From assembly GCA_016187025.1 (NCBI GenBank), contig JACPKM010000002.1, positions 1-62,956 on the forward strand: DNA of 62,956 bases, written 5' to 3'. This document shows positions 1-9,293 of this stretch, in pieces. Each line of letters opens with the position of its first letter. Positions within the stretch are counted from its first letter, which is position 1. The notes beneath the pieces are model-generated. The model was not told the DNA's origin. It ran no database searches and worked only from the letters and a program-made list of their open reading frames with translations. The DNA comes from Candidatus Daviesbacteria bacterium (GTDB lineage Bacteria > Patescibacteria > Microgenomatia > Daviesbacterales > UBA10151). Made by a program: the position numbers and the translations under genes.

Positions 1-1
1 A

Positions 2-2752
2 GGAAGAAAGGCTGCCTTAAATTTAGCAGCTGCTTTTTTAGGGGGTGTATTTTTTTGGCTCTTAACCAATAGCTGGTGGCTTATCCCTACTTTTAATATC
101 AGCCCGGCTTTATTTGCAAATCAACATACAACAGATGATAGTTTAACCACATTAGTAGCCCTCTCTAACCAAACTAGCTTACCCTTTACTTTACGCCTGA
201 TTAACCCCTTTTATCTTTATTGGCATGCTGACTTTGGCAGTATCTACCAAACCCCACTTTTTGTATTTATATCCTGGCTTTTTATTTTGGTGGTATTTGT
301 AGGTTTTATCAAGGGACTTAAGGAAAAAACATATGCTATGTGGAGCCTTCTTTTTTTGATAGTCTTAATGTTGGCCAAAGGAGCAGCTCCCCCTTTCTCG
401 TTTCCTTATATATTTGGATTTTCTCACTTTTTCCCACTTGGAGTTATCAGGAATCCTTTTGAAAAACTGGGAATATTACTGCCTTTAATTTATGCAATTT
501 TATTTGCTTTGGGTTTTTGGTATCTACTTGTCACTTTGCCTAAACTGATTGGTAAATTTAAATCATATCTTGTTTTAGTAACTTTTGTTATCTTGCATTC
601 GGTATTTTTATGGCCTATGTGGGCAGGAAATCTATTTGGTAGCCTGGAAAAACCAATGTTTGTTCAAATACCAGAAAGCTACCATCAGGCCAACGACTGG
701 ATTAAAAACGACCTTTCCGATACTGCCAATAACTGGGATGGAAGAATTCTACATTTACCTCTACCCCAGTCAGAAGACATTACATACACTTGGCAGTATG
801 GTTACTCCGGGGTGGAACCATCTGCTGCCATATTTACCTCTTTGCCTTCAATTGCCAGAGGTTTAGATATCCCAGGAATTAGCAATGCTTTAGCAGGACT
901 TTCCTTTATATTTCATAAACCCTATGCCTCTAATCCAGGGGTAATAGTAAAGATGTTACAAGATTTTAATATTAGATATATCATTTTACATAAAGATATT
1001 GAGTGGAAAGAAAAACAGCTTTACAATCCTCAAGAAACAGAATTAATTCTTGATAAATTAGAGTTTTTAGAAAGAAAAGCAGGATTTGGAAATTTGATTA
1101 TATATAAACTGAAGTCAAACTATTTCAAGCATAAGATAACTCTTTTTGAAAATGCCCAACTCGTATCGACTCCTCATTCTTTTTCAATGTGGCCATGGTT
1201 ATTACATGATAAAAAATTAATGGTAACAACAGCAACAAGCTTTGATGGTGAGACTCCTAACGCAAAAGACGGTTTACTTTTTCCAAAAGATTCATTCAAT
1301 TATATAAATATAGATCAGAGCACAAAAGATTCAGTTATCAATCGAGTTCTAAATGATCCTTCATCAGCTGATCTGCTTTTTGAGCCAATGGCAAGGGTTA
1401 CTTCTTTATTGGTTGAGAATAGTGAGGTACTAGCAGACCAGCTGAATAAAAAGATTATTTTAAGTAGTAAAAAACTAGTTGAAGTAGCAAAGCTGAATGG
1501 GCTAGGTATAGAAGAATATCAAAATTATTTGGAAGATATATTTAAGAAGGATCCAAAACAGTCACGTTTATTTTTTTATATTCAGAGGACAGATTTTACA
1601 ACGACTTTTCTTTTGCATTCGCATTTATTAAAAATAATTCATAGATCAGATATTGCACTGTATTTAGAGAGTAGGTTAAAGGAATATAACTTTTTACCTG
1701 AATATCAGGAAGGGGTAACTGTTTTCAAGTTCGAAGTTCCTTACCCTCAAAGTTATCAAATTTTACTTCCTGATTATTTAAGTCAGGTTAGTAAAGAAGA
1801 TTTAAATGGTTTGCGAATCAGAGTAAATGACAAGTTTCAAAATTTTAGTTCCATCAACGGAAATTTGATCTCCTTCGGTGAACATAAATTCGAGAGAGGA
1901 CACTATGAAATAAGTATTCCCCAGCTTTTATCCAAAAATTTATTCTTGTCGTATGACCAGCTCATAAAAGCTGGTGATGTGAGTTTAAAAGGGGAAGTTA
2001 TTCAATTAGTTACCACCTCTGATAAAGTAAGTTTTATCGAGAATGAACTGCCCAATAATTTAGGAGGAGATACGTATAAAGTAAGTTTAGATGTAAAACA
2101 AACTAGTGGGAAGGGGTTTTATGTTCAACTAATCCAAGATACTGACAATGAGAACTCAATCGGACAAAAAAATTATCAAGTAAATCAATATATTAATCAA
2201 ATCCCCACTAGTGGTTTCCAAAGTTACAATCTTGTTTTACCTCCTTTAAGAACTACAACTCAGTTCGCAGCCATAAGAATTTTAGTTATCCCGCAGCAGA
2301 ACTTTTTTAGTGATTATCCGTCAATACATATTAGAAATTTTAAAATTCAAAAAATACTAGGAAAAGAGTTATTCCTAAAAAATTCTATAGGAGAAGAAAA
2401 TAGTGAACAAAAAGAAGTTTTAAGTAACGATATGATAAGTCCCGTGTTTTATCATGGTAAAGTGCGTATCTCAAAACCCACATTTTTAATATTTAACGAG
2501 ACATTCCATCCAGAATGGAAACTAGTTTTAGACGACGGTAAAAGAAAATATTTTCCAAAGTCTCATTTAATAGCAAATCTGTATGGCAATGCCTGGTACA
2601 TAGATGAGGTTGGTGAATATAATTTTAAAATAGAGTTTTCGCCCAAGAAGATTGTTAATATAGGTGTGACTGCTGGAATAGCGACCACGATTTCATTGTT
2701 AATTTTTACGCTATATAAGATGTTAAAACATCGAAAGAATGAGCCGCTTTGA
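2..2752 (+). CDS. Giant membrane protein, GT-C/YfhO-like (5' partial)
   Basis: The reading frame is open to the left edge, so the N terminus lies outside the window; a TTG at 287 sits inside a membrane segment and is not a credible start. The visible ~916 residues begin with several hydrophobic helices (to about base 630). A long soluble, presumably extracytoplasmic part follows, closing with a NETFHPEWK motif near 2494-2520, then one last transmembrane helix and a basic tail. This architecture (multi-helix GT-C-like N half, beta-rich outer C half, terminal anchor) is seen in YfhO, DUF3367/AftD-like and PTPS-related membrane proteins thought to act on polyprenol-linked sugars. It is a paralogue of the gene at 2992. 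The glycosyltransferase role is inferred from fold pattern and neighbours; no catalytic residue was assigned. Confidence 0.7.
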   Translation, partial: GRKAALNLAAAFLGGVFFWLLTNSWWLIPTFNISPALFANQHTTDDSLTTLVALSNQTSLPFTLRLINPFYLYWHADFGSIYQTPLFVFISWLFILVVFVGFIKGLKEKTYAMWSLLFLIVLMLAKGAAPPFSFPYIFGFSHFFPLGVIRNPFEKLGILLPLIYAILFALGFWYLLVTLPKLIGKFKSYLVLVTFVILHSVFLWPMWAGNLFGSLEKPMFVQIPESYHQANDWIKNDLSDTANNWDGRILHLPLPQSEDITYTWQYGYSGVEPSAAIFTSLPSIARGLDIPGISNALAGLSFIFHKPYASNPGVIVKMLQDFNIRYIILHKDIEWKEKQLYNPQETELILDKLEFLERKAGFGNLIIYKLKSNYFKHKITLFENAQLVSTPHSFSMWPWLLHDKKLMVTTATSFDGETPNAKDGLLFPKDSFNYINIDQSTKDSVINRVLNDPSSADLLFEPMARVTSLLVENSEVLADQLNKKIILSSKKLVEVAKLNGLGIEEYQNYLEDIFKKDPKQSRLFFYIQRTDFTTTFLLHSHLLKIIHRSDIALYLESRLKEYNFLPEYQEGVTVFKFEVPYPQSYQILLPDYLSQVSKEDLNGLRIRVNDKFQNFSSINGNLISFGEHKFERGHYEISIPQLLSKNLFLSYDQLIKAGDVSLKGEVIQLVTTSDKVSFIENELPNNLGGDTYKVSLDVKQTSGKGFYVQLIQDTDNENSIGQKNYQVNQYINQIPTSGFQSYNLVLPPLRTTTQFAAIRILVIPQQNFFSDYPSIHIRNFKIQKILGKELFLKNSIGEENSEQKEVLSNDMISPVFYHGKVRISKPTFLIFNETFHPEWKLVLDDGKRKYFPKSHLIANLYGNAWYIDEVGEYNFKIEFSPKKIVNIGVTAGIATTISLLIFTLYKMLKHRKNEPL

Positions 2753-2758
2753 TATAAT
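2750..2758 (+). promoter_or_regulatory. Extended -10 element TGATATAAT
   Basis: A perfect extended -10 (TG at 2750-2751, TATAAT at 2753-2758) overlaps the stop codon of the preceding gene. The expected transcription start lies near 2764-2766, a few bases before the GTG 2769 / ATG 2775 of the next small gene. No good -35 is visible. Confidence 0.55.
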
Positions 2759-2774
2759 TTGTATTTAGGTGGGT

Positions 2775-3002
2775 ATGGAGATTAGAACTATTTTACTATT
2801 TTTATGGTTTTTAATTGTGTTGAAATTCAATCTTTCGAGTAAAGTTTCTTTCACTTTAGCCTTAGCAGCGATTTTAATCAGCGGTATTTTTCTGGTTTTA
2901 GGTTTTAATGGGTTTGGCTTAAGAGTAATAACTTATTCATTTGGCTTACTGACCATTGGGTATTTTCAGTACCTGAGGGAATTAAAATCAAATGCTAAAT
3001 AA
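2775..3002 (+). CDS. Small two-to-three-helix membrane protein, unknown
   Basis: A 75-residue, almost entirely hydrophobic protein with two or three predicted membrane helices, a short polar turn (LSSKVS) and a charged tail (RELKSNAK). I do not recognise a family. ATG 2775 is preferred over GTG 2769 because AGGTGGG lies just upstream, though its spacing is short. It sits between two giant GT-C-like proteins and overlaps the second by 11 nt, so translational coupling is likely. A role as accessory subunit of the neighbouring membrane enzymes is only a guess from position. Confidence 0.6.
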   Translation: MEIRTILLFLWFLIVLKFNLSSKVSFTLALAAILISGIFLVLGFNGFGLRVITYSFGLLTIGYFQYLRELKSNAK

Positions 3003-5697
3003 AAAACTCTTATTTCTTTTTGTTGTTATCTTAAGTGTTTACTGGATTTTATTTACTCCTGGACCCAAGGTTGCGAATGATCTTCCTATTACTTCAGGAG
3101 AATCTATAAAAGCCTTTTTTAGTTTACCAAAGATTTGGACTTCCCGAGATTCTGTGGGGTTAGGTGAGTATACTGTTTTTACCTTATGGTCATGGCCGAT
3201 CAACGCGGTTGTTGGACTTTGCGCACTTGGAGGTTTAAGCTTTAGCGCTATCGAAAAGCTCCTTACTCTGCTTGCTTTAATACTAAGTATATTCGGTATT
3301 TGGAAAATAGGAGAAAGGTATAATCTATCCTTCATAGCAAGAATAGTCTCTGCTGCTTTTTATGTTTTAAATACTTATCTATTACTTGTAATTGATGGAG
3401 GACAAATATCAATTGCTTTAACCTATGCCTGGTTTCCAGTAGCGTATTTTCTACTGGAGAAATCTATTTACAGTAATTTAAAGGCGAAGCTTATTTCCGG
3501 GACCGCAGTTTTTATTCTGGGTTCTTTGGATATAAGATTTATATTTTTAATGACTTTAGTTTTAATAATTAGATTTTTCTATGAATTATTATTTCTGCAA
3601 AATAAAAAGTTTTTAGATTGGTTTAAAAGTTGGGTTACGCTTGCAATAATTGTTGTTTTTATAATAGTTGGCCTTAACTTTTATTGGTTGCTTCCTCTAT
3701 TTCTAGTACCACTTCAATTTGATGCTTATCGAGGATTAATCCAGACATCATTTATTAACTCGCCAACCCTAGGACACGCTTTTTTAATGATTACTCCTCA
3801 TTGGTATAAAAATATTTTTGGTCTTATTTCGCCTTTAAAATGGGAGTTTATTCTGATCCCTATCTTAGTTTTTTTGGCGCCTATTCTAAGATACAAAAAT
3901 TATATAGTAGGTTTTTGGGTACTTATTGCATTGTTGGCAATTTTTCTTACCAAGGGTTCACAAGAACCATTTCCTCAATTTTACCCCTGGATTTTTGAAA
4001 CCATACCAGGATTTTCTTTATTTCGAGACACCACTAAATTCTACTTTCTAATCGCCCTAGCGTATAGTCTATTACTAGGAATCACAGTTAGTGAAATTGA
4101 AAAAAAATTAAAGCATAAGCGTTTAGTTAACCTATTTGTTTTCTCAATAATTTTATATTTTATATTTCTTTTAAGGCCTGTATGGTTAGGTGAGATGACT
4201 GGAACTTTTTCTCTTCCAAGATACCAAAAGGAATACGAAGAATTAAGTGAGGCATTGAAAAAAGATTCTCAGTTCTCTAGAGTTTTTTGGATTCCCAACA
4301 GAACACCACTAAGCTACACAAGTGCAATTCATCCAGCTGTTGAGGCGTCAAGAATATATGACCAAAGACCATTTGCATCAGGAATAGTTGGCAGTTACGA
4401 GTTGTTTAATTTTCTAAGAGAAGGACCATTTATCCAGGAGATGTTTAATGTTTCAGGAATTGGGTATCTTGTTTATCCATATCTTGACTCACTAAGAGAA
4501 CCTAGTAGTAACAACAACAACACGGAGTATTATTATGACTTTTTAGAGCAATTGTCTAATCTTTCCTGGCTTGAGAAACTTGAAAGTGTCAAAATCCCGA
4601 CCTTTAAGGTTAAGAATCCTCAGAGTAAATTTTTCTTAACTTCAAATACCTGGTATGTTATTGGGTCTGATGAAATACTAAATGAAGCGACTAAAAGCGC
4701 AGACTTATCTTTATCAAATAATGCGCTTGTTTTCTTAGATAAACATCCAGGCCTTATTTCAACATTGCTGGAATCATCATCAACCTTACTTACTCTTTAC
4801 GAAAAAGACTTAACCGATTTGACTGCAAGTTTTATTTCTAAAGAGAACCTCTACTTTCCTTCTCAAGCTTTAGCCTCCGAACCGAATAAAAATGGATGGT
4901 GGAAAAGGGAATCAAGTGATTTCTTATGGTGGCGGAATTTTCTCCAGCAAAAATACAAAATAGACAACCAGGATTATTATTTAGGAGGAGGTCTTTCAAT
5001 AAGCGAGGGGGAAAATGAGCTTCTATTAACCAGAGATAAACTAGCTAATGGGAAATTATTGCTTGCCAGGGTGATGCTAAGTCCAAAATCCGGAGAAATG
5101 ATATTTTATCAAGAAGATAAAGTTATTGGAAAAGTAAACACTTACGAAAATTTAGGTAAAAGCTATAAAAAAATTACCGGCAGTAAGGATATTCCAGACA
5201 GGGTATTTGAATATGAAAAGGCTAACTTTAAATGGTTTGTGATAGGAGAAATCAATGATCAGCCCTTAAAAATTAAAACTTCTGGAGATATTAATGTAAT
5301 AAATGCACTTGCAGCAATCAATACCAAAGATTGGGAAAGGTACATTAATAAAGCTAAAGAATTAGAAGACCGCAATAGAATAATAGAGTTTAAAGAAGCT
5401 AATACTCAAGGTGCAAAAGGCAAGGTAGTGTATGAGCAAGTAGATCCAACCAAGTATAAAATAAAGGTTGAGAATTTAGATAGTGAAACAATGCTTGTGT
5501 TTAGCGAGAAATATGATCCTCACTGGAAAATAAATGGTAAATCCTCAGTTTCTGTATATGGATTTTTAAATGGATTCATGTTAACTAATGGAGAATACAT
5601 AGTAGAATTTGAGCCTCAAAAGCTTGTTTATTATGGTTTTCTAGTTAGTGTTGCTACATTATTGGTAATACTCTTGCTTCTTATTAAGCTAAAATAA
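2992..5697 (+). CDS. Giant membrane protein, GT-C/YfhO-like
   Basis: 901 residues, complete. An N-terminal helix is followed by a loop containing paired acidic and aromatic residues, then about a dozen membrane helices to roughly residue 400. A ~450-residue outer domain follows, and then a terminal transmembrane anchor. The segment before the anchor carries SEKYDPHWK followed by a YGFLNGF stretch, matching the equivalent NETFHPEWK...YGNAW region of the gene at 2-2752, so the two are paralogues. The family resembles DUF3367/AftD-like or YfhO-like polyprenol-sugar transferases. It overlaps the small membrane gene upstream by 11 nt. Specificity cannot be read from sequence, and the glycosyltransferase call is inference. 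Confidence 0.75.
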   Translation: MLNKKLLFLFVVILSVYWILFTPGPKVANDLPITSGESIKAFFSLPKIWTSRDSVGLGEYTVFTLWSWPINAVVGLCALGGLSFSAIEKLLTLLALILSIFGIWKIGERYNLSFIARIVSAAFYVLNTYLLLVIDGGQISIALTYAWFPVAYFLLEKSIYSNLKAKLISGTAVFILGSLDIRFIFLMTLVLIIRFFYELLFLQNKKFLDWFKSWVTLAIIVVFIIVGLNFYWLLPLFLVPLQFDAYRGLIQTSFINSPTLGHAFLMITPHWYKNIFGLISPLKWEFILIPILVFLAPILRYKNYIVGFWVLIALLAIFLTKGSQEPFPQFYPWIFETIPGFSLFRDTTKFYFLIALAYSLLLGITVSEIEKKLKHKRLVNLFVFSIILYFIFLLRPVWLGEMTGTFSLPRYQKEYEELSEALKKDSQFSRVFWIPNRTPLSYTSAIHPAVEASRIYDQRPFASGIVGSYELFNFLREGPFIQEMFNVSGIGYLVYPYLDSLREPSSNNNNTEYYYDFLEQLSNLSWLEKLESVKIPTFKVKNPQSKFFLTSNTWYVIGSDEILNEATKSADLSLSNNALVFLDKHPGLISTLLESSSTLLTLYEKDLTDLTASFISKENLYFPSQALASEPNKNGWWKRESSDFLWWRNFLQQKYKIDNQDYYLGGGLSISEGENELLLTRDKLANGKLLLARVMLSPKSGEMIFYQEDKVIGKVNTYENLGKSYKKITGSKDIPDRVFEYEKANFKWFVIGEINDQPLKIKTSGDINVINALAAINTKDWERYINKAKELEDRNRIIEFKEANTQGAKGKVVYEQVDPTKYKIKVENLDSETMLVFSEKYDPHWKINGKSSVSVYGFLNGFMLTNGEYIVEFEPQKLVYYGFLVSVATLLVILLLLIKLK

Positions 5698-5698
5698 G

Positions 5699-5704
5699 TA
5701 TAAT
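5699..5704 (+). promoter_or_regulatory. -10 element TATAAT for flippase gene
   Basis: Consensus TATAAT lies two bases after the previous stop codon and 8 nt before ATG 5713, so the transcript should start at or next to the start codon. TTGCTT at 5674-5679 is a poor -35 with a 19-nt spacer. Confidence 0.55.
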
Positions 5705-5712
5705 TAAAACGA

Positions 5713-6987
5713 ATGTTAAATAATATCAGGCCTCTCCTGGCTACAGCTACTTTTAGACAGTCAGCAATAACGTTTAGCGGTACTGTTATTAGTGGTTTAC
5801 TTGGGGCACTTTTTTATATATTAAGTGCGCGTTTCCTAGGCCCCTCAGATTTTGGTTTTCTAGTGGTTGCGATTATGGTTTTGACACTCATAACAGATAT
5901 TTCTGATTTAGGAGTTGATACAGGTTTGGTGAGGTTTGTAGGCAAATATTGGAAGTCAGATTCCAACAAAGCTCTTAAGTTTATCAAACTTTCTATTAAA
6001 GTAAAACTCGTGTCTTCGATTTTGATGGTGTTGCTCGGACTTTTAATATCTCCTTTTCTGGCCACAAATATTTTTAGAAAAGATCAGCTTTTGCAACCAC
6101 TGTTTATTTCATTTATCGGTGTTTTTGGAATGCAGTTTTATATGTTTTCTAACTCACTTATGCAGGCACTGCAAAAATTCTGGGTTTGGAGCAGCTTTCA
6201 GGTAGGTACAAATTTAGTAAGACTTTTGATGATTATGGCTTTATTTCTATGGAATAAATTAGATTTACTTGCTGTTTTAATTGTCTATATTTCAATTCCT
6301 TTTGTTGGTTTTTTCATTTCTTTACTATTTTTCCCAAAAAACTTTTTAAAGGTACAAAATGATTCAGAAATAGGCAGAGATTTTTACCATTACAGCAAAT
6401 GGATAGCTCTTTCAACCTTCTTAGCAGCTTTTTCGGCAAGACTGGATACATTTATTTCTGCAAGGTTGATAAGCTCTGTAGAGCTTGGCTTTTATGCAGT
6501 AGCTAATCAGCTTGTAGCTGTTATTCCTCAGATAATTGGAGCATTAGGTGTGGTGCTGGCGCCTAAAATGGCTGGCATGGCTTCTAATAAAGATCTGATT
6601 GTTTATTTAAAAAAGACAGAGATGATGGTTGCAGGGCTGGCAGGAGCAGCAATTCTTCTTATACCAGTTGTGATTTGGTTGATTCCAATTTTGTTTGGCA
6701 GTGAATACTCTCAGGGAGTGCCAATTCTTTTTACAATTTTACTCCTGGCAATGCTGGTTTTCTTGCTTTCGGCGCCAATTCATAATGCTATATTTTATTA
6801 CTTCGGTTACTCTAAATTGTTTATCTATTTATCAATTGTGCATCTTTTGATAATAAGTATTTGTGGTTGGGTTTTAATTTCTCTTTACGGTGCTATAGGT
6901 GCAGCAATTACAGTGCTTTTGGCAATGATTGTAAATTTTACAATTTCACTGCTCTGGCTATTAAGAAGGATAAATAGTAATGAGTAA
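5713..6987 (+). CDS. Wzx-type polysaccharide flippase (MOP superfamily)
   Basis: 424 residues with about 12-14 predicted membrane helices and the typical N-terminal pattern of polysaccharide export proteins (ITFSGTVISGLLGALFYILS, then ARFLGPSDFGFL). Family members move undecaprenyl-pyrophosphate-linked oligosaccharides across the inner membrane. A TATAAT directly upstream marks it as first gene of a transcription unit, and its end overlaps the following GT2 gene by 8 nt. A second flippase of the same kind begins at 55109, suggesting two separate glycan products. Confidence 0.9.
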   Translation: MLNNIRPLLATATFRQSAITFSGTVISGLLGALFYILSARFLGPSDFGFLVVAIMVLTLITDISDLGVDTGLVRFVGKYWKSDSNKALKFIKLSIKVKLVSSILMVLLGLLISPFLATNIFRKDQLLQPLFISFIGVFGMQFYMFSNSLMQALQKFWVWSSFQVGTNLVRLLMIMALFLWNKLDLLAVLIVYISIPFVGFFISLLFFPKNFLKVQNDSEIGRDFYHYSKWIALSTFLAAFSARLDTFISARLISSVELGFYAVANQLVAVIPQIIGALGVVLAPKMAGMASNKDLIVYLKKTEMMVAGLAGAAILLIPVVIWLIPILFGSEYSQGVPILFTILLLAMLVFLLSAPIHNAIFYYFGYSKLFIYLSIVHLLIISICGWVLISLYGAIGAAITVLLAMIVNFTISLLWLLRRINSNE

Positions 6988-7822
6988 GATTTGGGCCAAT
7001 ACCATTGTCCAAAACGAAGAAAGGTATCTTTGGTTTGCGGTGATGAGTGTGATAAATTTTGTTGATAAGGTACTAATATGGGATACGGGAAGCAGTGATA
7101 ATACATCAAAAGTTGTCGAGGAGTTGATAAAGGTTAACAAAAGCAAAATTGATTTCAGAGAAATAGGTCCTGTAGATCCAGTGGCGTATACATCTGTCCG
7201 GCAAAGAATGCTTGAGGAGACAAAAAACGATTGGTTTTTGATAGTAGATGGTGATGAGGTTTGGTGGGATAAATCGATTAAAAAATTAGTTGATTTAGTT
7301 AACAAGCAAGGGGACAAACTAGATTCAATAGTTACTCCCTATTACAATATTGTAGGCGACATTTATCATTATCAGGAGAAAGAGGCAGGCAAATATAGGA
7401 TTGATGACAAAAAAGGACATATTAATATAAGAGCTGTTAACAGAAAAATTCCAGGAATTCATTTTGAAAAGCCACATGGGCAACTGGGGTTATATGATTT
7501 GAATCATTTATTAATCCAAGATAGGCCTCAAGCGGAAAGAGTTTTTCTTGATGCGCCGTATATGCATTTTACAAATATGATTAGATCTAGCAGCAGAAAA
7601 CTAGATGAGAAAGTTCCCAAGAGGTCATTTAAGCTAAAATATGAAATTGGCAAAGAATTTCCTAATGACTTTTTGTTTCCGGAAGTTTTCTACCGAGAAT
7701 ATCCTTCCTTTATCAAGTCGCCATTTCAGAAAATGAGTAAGTCTTTTTATCTAAAGTCTGCAATTTTATCTATTCCAAGAAAGGTAAAAAGAAGGTTGCT
7801 TAAGTCAAAATCTGGTTACTAA
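6980..7822 (+). CDS. GT2 family glycosyltransferase
   Basis: 280 residues, GT-A fold. The nucleotide-binding segment WDTGSSDNTSKV (about residues 34-45) and the metal-binding acidic motif VDGDEVWW (about residues 90-97) are both visible. Its start NTIVQNEERYL is typical of GT2 proteins of the SPS/WaaE-like type that lack membrane helices. It should transfer a sugar in the cytoplasm onto the lipid-linked glycan. The start overlaps the flippase gene by 8 nt. Donor and acceptor are unknown. Confidence 0.85.
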   Translation: MSKIWANTIVQNEERYLWFAVMSVINFVDKVLIWDTGSSDNTSKVVEELIKVNKSKIDFREIGPVDPVAYTSVRQRMLEETKNDWFLIVDGDEVWWDKSIKKLVDLVNKQGDKLDSIVTPYYNIVGDIYHYQEKEAGKYRIDDKKGHINIRAVNRKIPGIHFEKPHGQLGLYDLNHLLIQDRPQAERVFLDAPYMHFTNMIRSSSRKLDEKVPKRSFKLKYEIGKEFPNDFLFPEVFYREYPSFIKSPFQKMSKSFYLKSAILSIPRKVKRRLLKSKSGY

Positions 7823-7824
7823 CT

Positions 7825-8610
7825 ATGAAAAACTCCCTAGATATTTGGCACACTGAAAAATATTACACCAAAGCAGGAGAGGCAAGTCTTGATGATAATC
7901 ATCCAGGGATGAAAGCGCTGCTTTTATCAAGCAAAGATGCAAACACTATTTTAGACCTAGGTTGTGGTGAGGGTACAAGATTAAATCTTTTAAAGGGTAG
8001 CGGCAAAAGGTTAGTAGGGATTGATATTTCTGATAAGGCAATTGAGATGGCAAGGTTAAAGTACAAAGGTATAGAATTTGTACAAGGTGACCTTGAGAAT
8101 TTGCCTTTTGATGAAGATGAGTTTGACCTTGTTTATTCTGCATTTGTACTGGAGCATTTGGTTGACCCAATGAAAGTCTTAAATCAGGCTTTAAAAGTTT
8201 TAAAAAAGGGGGGAAAAATAGTATTACTTGCCCCCAATTATGGAGCTCCTAATCGTTGCTCGCCACCTTTTAAAGGATCCAGATTAATAAAAATTTTCAT
8301 AGGATTAATTGATGATATAAAATCGATTTTTTTCAAAAGCCAGAAACTTTGCTGGAATAAAGTAGAGCCTATATCAACAAAGGAGCAATATGATATCGAT
8401 TGGGATACCACAATTGAGCCTTATATAAGATCCTTAGTTGACTATTTATCTGTAAAAAATGTTAGGATGATAATTGCGAATTCTTGCTGGGGTGAAGAGC
8501 TGCCTAATGCAAAATATTTTCAAAGGATTTTCCGCTTTTTAGGAGATGGAAATATTTACCCGTTTGTTTTCTGGGGTCCCCATTTAGTATTTGTAGGAGA
8601 GAAGATATGA
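7825..8610 (+). CDS. Class I SAM-dependent methyltransferase
   Basis: 261 residues, Rossmann-like methyltransferase of the Methyltransf_11/25 type. Motif I TILDLGCGEG is at residues 41-50, the acidic end of strand 2 is in GIDIS, the motif II-like segment FVQGDLENLPF follows, and motif IV/post is FDLVYSAFVLEHL. It lies 2 nt after the GT2 gene and overlaps the next methyltransferase gene by 4 nt. In a glycan locus such proteins usually methylate a sugar hydroxyl or take part in chain-length control; the substrate here is unknown. Confidence 0.88.
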   Translation: MKNSLDIWHTEKYYTKAGEASLDDNHPGMKALLLSSKDANTILDLGCGEGTRLNLLKGSGKRLVGIDISDKAIEMARLKYKGIEFVQGDLENLPFDEDEFDLVYSAFVLEHLVDPMKVLNQALKVLKKGGKIVLLAPNYGAPNRCSPPFKGSRLIKIFIGLIDDIKSIFFKSQKLCWNKVEPISTKEQYDIDWDTTIEPYIRSLVDYLSVKNVRMIIANSCWGEELPNAKYFQRIFRFLGDGNIYPFVFWGPHLVFVGEKI

Positions 8611-9293
8611 TTTCAGGAAAGCCGACTTTAGAAAGTATGAGTATTGCAACCTCGTATAACCAGTGGACTTTTAATCTTTTTAAAAAATACTTAAAAGGAG
8701 AAATACTGGAAGTTGGTTGCGGGATCGGTAATTTTACCGGTTACCTTGCCCAACACGGAAGTGTTACTGCAATTGATATAGAACAGGAATATATTATAAA
8801 TTTATCCAAAGAGAAGAAAGCAAATATAACTTATAAAATTGCTGACATATCTTCAAAAAAGTTTTCAATTGGCAAAAAGTTTAATGCTATTGTTTGTATA
8901 AATGTTTTAGAACATATCAAAGATCATAAAACTGCACTAGAAAATATATCTAGTGCACTCAAAGAAGATGGATATTTAATTTTACTTGTTCCTGCACATC
9001 AGTTTTTATATGGAGAAATTGATAAAAACATTGATCATTTCAGAAGATATGATAAAAAACAGTTGCAAAACTTATTAATAAATGCTCAATTTAATATAAG
9101 AAATATTCGAAAGCTAAATCTGTTAGGAGCAATAGGATGGTTTATTACAGGAAAAGTTTTAAAAGAAAAGGATGTTGATGAAAATAAAATTAAGTTATTT
9201 GATTTAGTTTCTCCCCCATTTCTTTTTTTTGAAAAAATTATAGAACCACTAATTGGTACATCGCTTTTGGCTATAGCAACAAAAAAACTGTGA
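8607..9293 (+). CDS. Class I SAM-dependent methyltransferase
   Basis: 228 residues. SAM-binding motif I ILEVGCGIGNFT spans about residues 33-44, AIDIEQEY follows as the strand-2 acidic motif, and FNAIVCINVLEHI corresponds to motif IV. FLYGEIDKNIDHFRRY is typical of the UbiE/Methyltransf_23-like subgroup found beside DPM-type GT2 genes. It overlaps the upstream methyltransferase by 4 nt (ATGA) and the downstream GT2 by 4 nt (GTGA). The acceptor is not readable. Confidence 0.87.
   Translation: MISGKPTLESMSIATSYNQWTFNLFKKYLKGEILEVGCGIGNFTGYLAQHGSVTAIDIEQEYIINLSKEKKANITYKIADISSKKFSIGKKFNAIVCINVLEHIKDHKTALENISSALKEDGYLILLVPAHQFLYGEIDKNIDHFRRYDKKQLQNLLINAQFNIRNIRKLNLLGAIGWFITGKVLKEKDVDENKIKLFDLVSPPFLFFEKIIEPLIGTSLLAIATKKL

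Noticed and set aside
287..2752. TTG at 287 as the start of the first gene
   Set aside because: The frame is open to base 2 and the upstream residues continue the membrane segments, so the gene is truncated by the window.
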